A stretch of 46,098 nucleotides of DNA from NCBI GenBank assembly GCA_964634605.1, contig CAZWLJ010000024.1:1-46098 (forward strand). The letters run 5' to 3'. The translations under genes were made by a program, and so were the position numbers. Source of the stretch: UPXZ01 sp964634605 (GTDB taxonomy: Bacteria; Bacteroidota; Bacteroidia; Bacteroidales; Paludibacteraceae). The notes under the pieces are model-generated. The model did no database searches, had not been told where the DNA came from, and worked only from the letters and a program-made list of their open reading frames with translations. Positions 42,113-46,098 of the stretch are shown piece after piece (position 1 is the first letter of the stretch; each line of letters opens with the position of its first letter).

Positions 42113-42781
42113 TCAGCTCACCAGCCCGTTTTTGAGCGCAAAAGCTACAATGCCTACTACGGTTTTGCAGTTAAGTTTTTGTTTTATGTTTTCCTTGTGA
42201 CTTTCTACGGTGGTAATGTTGATTTTTAGTCTTTCGGCTATTTCTTTTGCTATGAGTCCTTCGGTAAGCAATTTTATAATTTCAATTTCCCGTTCGGTCA
42301 GATGCCAGGGTTTTGCATTGGCGTGCATGGCCTCAGCAGGAGATTTGAAACAACTTTCCAGTACCGATTTTGGGATAGTCTCTCCCAGAAAGAATCCTTT
42401 GCCGCTCATAGCCAGATGGATGGTCTGTTTCAGCTCTTCGGCGGTGGTGTCTTTGGTCAGGTAGGCGCTGGCGCCTGCTTGTATCGAGTGGATGATGTGA
42501 TTAATGTCCTTGAGATAGGACCAAACGATAATTTTCAGCTGCGGGTTGAGTGTTCGCAACAGTTGAAACGACGAATTAAAATCCCTGTTCGTATCGAAAT
42601 CACAGTCGAATAGCACTACATCCGACTGTTTCAGCGCGTCACTTTCCTGTGCATCCTTCACACTGCCGAAAGTCCCGGTAATGCTAATGTGATTTTCGTC
42701 GGACAATAAATGCCGGAGACCAGCCAGTTGAATCTCAGCATGGTCAATCAACAATACTTTTATAGGCCCAGGTATTATCAT
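42113..42781 (-). CDS. LuxR-type response regulator
   Basis: The 222-residue protein has a receiver domain (about 6-125) and a LuxR-type DNA-binding domain (about 158-220: LTEREIEIIKLL, GLIAKEIAERLKINITTVESH). The probable phosphoacceptor is Asp59 (VVLFDCD) and the conserved Lys is Lys110 (AYLTK). The acidic pocket has only Asp13 followed by His (IDHAE), where most receivers have two acidic residues. No histidine kinase is next to it, so it is an orphan regulator. It may be phosphorylated by a distant kinase or work without phosphorylation. Confidence 0.88.
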   Translation of the reverse strand: MIIPGPIKVLLIDHAEIQLAGLRHLLSDENHISITGTFGSVKDAQESDALKQSDVVLFDCDFDTNRDFNSSFQLLRTLNPQLKIIVWSYLKDINHIIHSIQAGASAYLTKDTTAEELKQTIHLAMSGKGFFLGETIPKSVLESCFKSPAEAMHANAKPWHLTEREIEIIKLLTEGLIAKEIAERLKINITTVESHKENIKQKLNCKTVVGIVAFALKNGLVS

Positions 42782-43154
42782 CTGTCACAGGGTAATTTTG
42801 GATGTACAGTTGATTTTGTAAAATATGGTCGTAAAGATAAATACAGTTTGCCGGATTAAGAAATATTAAGGGAATTATTTATAAATTCTGTAAATGAGTA
42901 TTTTGTAAGGTGTTTTTTGCTGTAAAGATGGTTCATAAGCCCATCCGTTTCATCGGATATACCCGATAGATGAGCTAATGGCAGTACTGTTCAGTAGCAT
43001 TAACGTCAATCCTGCTTAAGAGGCTGTAAGGATTAGCGATACGGCGTTGAATACATTTCTATTGCTGTGGTTTTGTTCCCGGTTTTCAGATTTTTGTCTG
43101 ACTTTTGCCTGTTCTGATAATATGATGTACCGGGATTTTTCAGTTTATCCATTC
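42782..43154. other. Intergenic region without visible genes
   Basis: This 373-base stretch lies between two minus-strand genes. No reading frame of note was seen. A short hairpin with ATCCG/CGGAT arms around 42944-42960 and a nearby CCCGAT repeat are the only structures noted. It presumably holds the promoter of the LuxR-type gene, though no exact box was found. Confidence 0.4.
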
Positions 43155-44873
43155 TCACTTCTTCAGCATTTTCCCCGACAGGTTGCTATTCGCGGTAGTA
43201 GTTACTACGATATAGGTGCCTGATGCAAGTTCGCCAAGTGAAATATTCACCGTGTTCTCGCCGGAGCACAGCACATCCTTTACAATGGTCCCGTTGATAG
43301 TTAGCACCCGCACGCGGCGTATGGGCGAATCGGAACTTTCGATGGTGAGCTGGTCGGTCACCGGAACGGGAAACATCTTAACCGTATAAACCTCCGGAGT
43401 AGAAATGCCGGTGGGAGCTACTGTAATGTATTTCACTTCCACGTAATTTTTTCCTTCAGTTGCACCGTAATGCCATACGGTGGCTGCAACGTCAAATTGT
43501 CCGATGGAGTCGTACACGTGCTCCGGCTGATAATTCACTTCGGTTTTTCCGTCGCCAAAGTTCCATACAAGTTTGTCGATGAAATGAAGGGTAGAAGGAG
43601 TGAAACGAACCGTATCCAACTGCCTGATATCACGTTTGTCGGCTGTGAAGCTGAACAGGGCATTGCCTGCCTGCGATACACTGTCGATGATGATGGGCGA
43701 CCACACACCGCGGCTGTCCTTCACCTGGAAACTCACCTGGTGCTTTCCTGTGGGAACGTAATCAGCATTTATATCCTGCACAATGTTAGTTTCGGGCGCT
43801 GTTGAAGTCGCCGGATAGCTGTCGAAAAGTGTTGGTTTATCTGCGGAGTACCAAATCCGATAGCCGGTAATTTTGTTTTCACCTGCCGGGATCATATCTT
43901 CGTTATTTTTGATGAAGAAACGGCTTTGTACGTTGCTCCACACGCCACCATCGTCCTGCAGACGTACATTGAGTGTATGCAGTCCGTTCTTCAGTGCGGG
44001 CAGGTCAACTAATTCCTGCCAAATATAATTTTCAGCAGTCTGGAGGTTTCTTTTCACTCTTGCTGTTGCATTTTCGTCCGTCCAGTATTCTAATCGGGTA
44101 AGTTTGCGGTCAGTACCTTGACTGATAGCCGTGTTTTGTTTCAGAATAAAGCGGCTCTGCACGTTGCTCCACACACCACCATCGTCGCGGAAGCGGACAT
44201 TAAGCATATGCACCCCGTCGGTGAGCGAGGCAACATCTACCAGTTCTGTCCAGGTGTGCGATGCCACGGGCGTGAGTGTTCGTTGGGTCTTTTGCGCTGT
44301 GTTTCCATCCGTCCAGTATTCCATAGCGTTTACCAGGCGGAGAGTGCCTTGACCGGCAGCGGAGTTTTGTTTCAGAATAAAGCGGCTCTGCACGTTGCTC
44401 CACACGCCGCCATCGTCGCGGAAGCGGACATTAAGCGTATGCACTCCGTCGGAGAGCGAAGCCACATCCACCTGTTCAGCCCAGTTGTATGATGCCGAGG
44501 GTGTGAGTGTTCGTTGGTTTTTTTGCGCCGTGTTTCCGTCCGTCCAGTATTCCATAGCGTTCACCAGGCGGAGAGTGCCTTGACCGGCAGCGGAGTTTTG
44601 TTTCAGAATAAAGCGGCTCTGCACGTTGCTCCACACGCCGCCATCGTCGCGGAAGCGGACATTGAGCGAATGTACTCCGTCGGAGAGGGCAGCCACATCC
44701 ACTTGCTCCAGCCAGCTGTACGACGTGGCGGGAGTGAGGGCACGAAGTACGCGGGCGGAGGTGTTGCCGTCTGTCCAGTATTCGAGTTGATTGATGGCTT
44801 TCTGTCCGTAAGAAAGAATGGAAACCAACACCCCGACAATCAATATGGTTATTTTATAGATTGCGTTTTTCAT
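43155..44873 (-). CDS. Secreted T9SS protein with four near-identical 77-residue repeats and a PKD domain
   Basis: From the ATG at 44873 the protein has 572 residues with a signal peptide (about 1-23). Residues 27-334 are four tandem units of 77 residues, each with LEYWTDGN at the start and RFRDDGGVWSNVQSRF near the end. A fifth, diverged unit follows (about 335-400). A PKD domain (KLVWNFGDGKTEV, YDSIGQFDVAATV) covers about 404-480, and a sorting tail (about 497-572) ends in SGKMLKK. The repeats have the look of surface beta-domains that bind a ligand or other cells. The Met 18 codons upstream would give a hydrophobic extra end and is less likely. The gene is 105 bases after the beta-helix gene on the same strand. 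Confidence 0.83.
   Translation of the reverse strand: MKNAIYKITILIVGVLVSILSYGQKAINQLEYWTDGNTSARVLRALTPATSYSWLEQVDVAALSDGVHSLNVRFRDDGGVWSNVQSRFILKQNSAAGQGTLRLVNAMEYWTDGNTAQKNQRTLTPSASYNWAEQVDVASLSDGVHTLNVRFRDDGGVWSNVQSRFILKQNSAAGQGTLRLVNAMEYWTDGNTAQKTQRTLTPVASHTWTELVDVASLTDGVHMLNVRFRDDGGVWSNVQSRFILKQNTAISQGTDRKLTRLEYWTDENATARVKRNLQTAENYIWQELVDLPALKNGLHTLNVRLQDDGGVWSNVQSRFFIKNNEDMIPAGENKITGYRIWYSADKPTLFDSYPATSTAPETNIVQDINADYVPTGKHQVSFQVKDSRGVWSPIIIDSVSQAGNALFSFTADKRDIRQLDTVRFTPSTLHFIDKLVWNFGDGKTEVNYQPEHVYDSIGQFDVAATVWHYGATEGKNYVEVKYITVAPTGISTPEVYTVKMFPVPVTDQLTIESSDSPIRRVRVLTINGTIVKDVLCSGENTVNISLGELASGTYIVVTTTANSNLSGKMLKK
43872..44795 (-). repeat. Four 231-bp tandem repeats in the T9SS protein gene
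   Basis: Units of exactly 231 bp (77 codons) begin on the minus strand at 44795, 44564, 44333 and 44102. The first three share long identical DNA runs, including a stretch of about 100 bases with a single mismatch between units 1 and 2. The fourth is more diverged. This indicates recent duplication or conversion within the gene. Confidence 0.85.
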
Positions 44874-44978
44874 GAAAAAGAGTATTAATACGTAGTAAGA
44901 CAATATGTACAGTAAGTACAGTATCAATCCGGTGAAGATAATTTTTTATCCACCGAATCGGAAATCTTATATTTTTCT

Positions 44979-45971
44979 CTACCGGTTGCGGGCTTGCACG
45001 GTCATATTTACCGACAGTTTTCCGTTCACTACATTTTCAGCATTGTTGATGGCGGTGAAGCGGGGAGCATACGTAGGCACCAGGAATGGGTATTCTGTAC
45101 CGTAAATTCCTACCTGACGGCCATCGGTGGCCAGGGTGAGAGCCTGCGTGCAGGTGGGCTTGATGTGGTAGTCGCCTTTGGCTGCATCCACAAAGATATC
45201 GGCTACCGGAACGCTGAATACATTATTCTCCATTACGAATGATGGAAATGAAAAGTCGTTACCCCGCACAAAAAGATTATTTTTATAAGTAATAGAGCTT
45301 GTAGCATAACTGGAAAATGAACCTCCGGTACCAGTAATGATTGAATTTTGTATAATCAGATTACTGTTGCTATCAAGAAAATAGTTGCCACCATAAGTTA
45401 GCACACAATTTTTTATCAACATGTTGTTGGTTTTGTTACCCGGACCTATATTTCCCTGAATAAGACATCTTTCTATCAGCGTATTGGTAACTACATCGTT
45501 TGATCCGGTAATACTCTCTCGTATCACACAGTCGCCTGAGTAGGTTCCCGAAATTTTATTAGTGCCGTTTTGTATTTCCAGTGTATTCAGGTTGCATCGG
45601 GTGATGGTGATGGCGGAGTCTTTCACATATACATTGCCTTCGATGCGCACACCGGTGATGGATGAGCCTTTGCTTTTCTTGTTGAAATAGACGTGTCCGG
45701 TAATTTTAGTAATACCGCTCACAGCCGCTGTATCGGGGTGGTATCCGGCTCCGATCACCGCCACTCTTTTTTCGAGCGTCAGGTTAACGTTAATGGGTTT
45801 TGGGGGCAGGTAGAGGGTGTCTCCATCCTGCAGGTTGGTGGTAGCATCGGTAATGGTGTTGTAGAACAGCGTTCTTGCGCCATTCTGGAGCACATACACG
45901 GTTTGTGCGTTTACTTTTGTTCCGACAAAAATGATTGTCAGGAGAACTGGGATAAGTACAATCTTTTTCAT
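44979..45971 (-). CDS. Secreted right-handed beta-helix protein
   Basis: The 330-residue protein has a signal peptide (about 1-22, VNAQ). The chain then has regular beta-helix turns (VRIEGNVYVKDSAITITRCNL, NMLIKNCVLTYGGNYFLDSN, LIIQNSIITGTGG), as found in pectate-lyase-like proteins. No catalytic residues of a lyase could be identified. The end (NGKLSVNMTVQARNR) is not a sorting tail. It is just upstream of the T9SS repeat gene and probably in the same transcript. It may bind or act on a polysaccharide; this is inference from the fold. Confidence 0.75.
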   Translation of the reverse strand: MKKIVLIPVLLTIIFVGTKVNAQTVYVLQNGARTLFYNTITDATTNLQDGDTLYLPPKPINVNLTLEKRVAVIGAGYHPDTAAVSGITKITGHVYFNKKSKGSSITGVRIEGNVYVKDSAITITRCNLNTLEIQNGTNKISGTYSGDCVIRESITGSNDVVTNTLIERCLIQGNIGPGNKTNNMLIKNCVLTYGGNYFLDSNSNLIIQNSIITGTGGSFSSYATSSITYKNNLFVRGNDFSFPSFVMENNVFSVPVADIFVDAAKGDYHIKPTCTQALTLATDGRQVGIYGTEYPFLVPTYAPRFTAINNAENVVNGKLSVNMTVQARNR

Positions 45972-46022
45972 GGCTATGCAAATATTTAATGGAAGTTAAT
46001 AAATATTCAATAATGTAATATG

Positions 46023-46030
46023 CAAATTTA
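46023..46030 (-). promoter_or_regulatory. -7 box of the beta-helix gene
   Basis: On the minus strand TAAATTTG matches TAnnTTTG and would start the mRNA about 45 bases before the ATG at 45971. A second exact match, TACTTTTG (46084-46077), lies just upstream at the window edge. No -33 element was clear. Confidence 0.45.
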
Positions 46031-46098
46031 GAATTAAGATTAAAGTATATCCGTGCAATTCGTAAAAAAAAGTGCGCAAAAGTAAAAAAACACAGGAT

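Noticed and set aside
44118..44888. Plus-strand frames of up to 124 codons with near-identical repeats
   Set aside because: They are shadows of the 231-bp repeats of the T9SS protein gene on the other strand.
1..46098. tRNA, rRNA, tmRNA and insertion sequences
   Set aside because: I looked for the T-loop pattern GTTCRANYC with matching stems, conserved rRNA cores, and transposase motifs with terminal inverted repeats. None was found by eye.

Overview
The window looks like a chromosomal segment of a Bacteroidota bacterium, most likely order Bacteroidales. Several signs agree. Upstream of many genes there is a TAnnTTTG element, the Bacteroidota -7 box, and clear Shine-Dalgarno sites are rare. 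LpxC and FabZ are fused in one protein, as is usual in this phylum. There is an EF-G paralogue of the Bacteroides EF-G2 type. Several secreted proteins end in type IX secretion (T9SS) sorting domains. No rRNA, tRNA, CRISPR array, transposase or prophage gene was seen.

Layout. 1-5500 (+): EF-G2-like factor, fabI, and a two-gene unit of a LiaF-like membrane protein and a membrane-anchored LytTR regulator. 5537-9813 (-): pnp, a Tyr-rich lipoprotein with a repetitive Thr/Arg/Asp tail, and a rhomboid protease. 9907-11286 (-): an MFS drug-efflux type transporter. 11437-15193 (-): a compact four-gene operon encoding a VTC-type polyphosphate-polymerase-like enzyme, a DUF4956 membrane protein, a DUF2490 outer-membrane barrel and a Cthe_2159-type beta-helix lipoprotein. 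15699-26601 (+): pepD, an HD phosphohydrolase, the lipid A genes lpxD, lpxC/fabZ and lpxA, then glnS and a Pif1-like helicase with RecQ-type C-terminal domains. 26602-28231 has no convincing protein gene. It carries a promoter/terminator pair for a minus-strand transcript and an array of DnaA-box-like repeats with a period near 12 bp. 28232-33361: a TPM-domain lipoprotein (-), then rlmD, nadB, a Dabb-domain protein and hemH (+). 33501-45971, mostly minus strand, is an accessory block of exported proteins: FIVAR repeats, FISUMP, 231-bp tandem repeats, a PKD domain, a beta-helix and T9SS tails. An AraC-type and a LuxR-type regulator are interspersed, and one sorting-domain gene survives only as a fragment.

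How the genes work together. The HD-lpxD-lpxC/fabZ-lpxA run supplies the early steps of lipid A synthesis, and FabI and the FabZ domain connect it to fatty-acid synthesis. The VTC/DUF4956/DUF2490/Cthe_2159 operon is the best candidate for a poorly described system. Its parts would span from cytoplasmic or membrane polymer chemistry to an outer-membrane barrel and a surface polysaccharide-binding lipoprotein. The second point of interest is the non-coding region at 26.6-28.2 kb, which could be a structured RNA locus, a decayed gene or a replication-control region. All calls come from reading the sequence and family knowledge; no database search was run.
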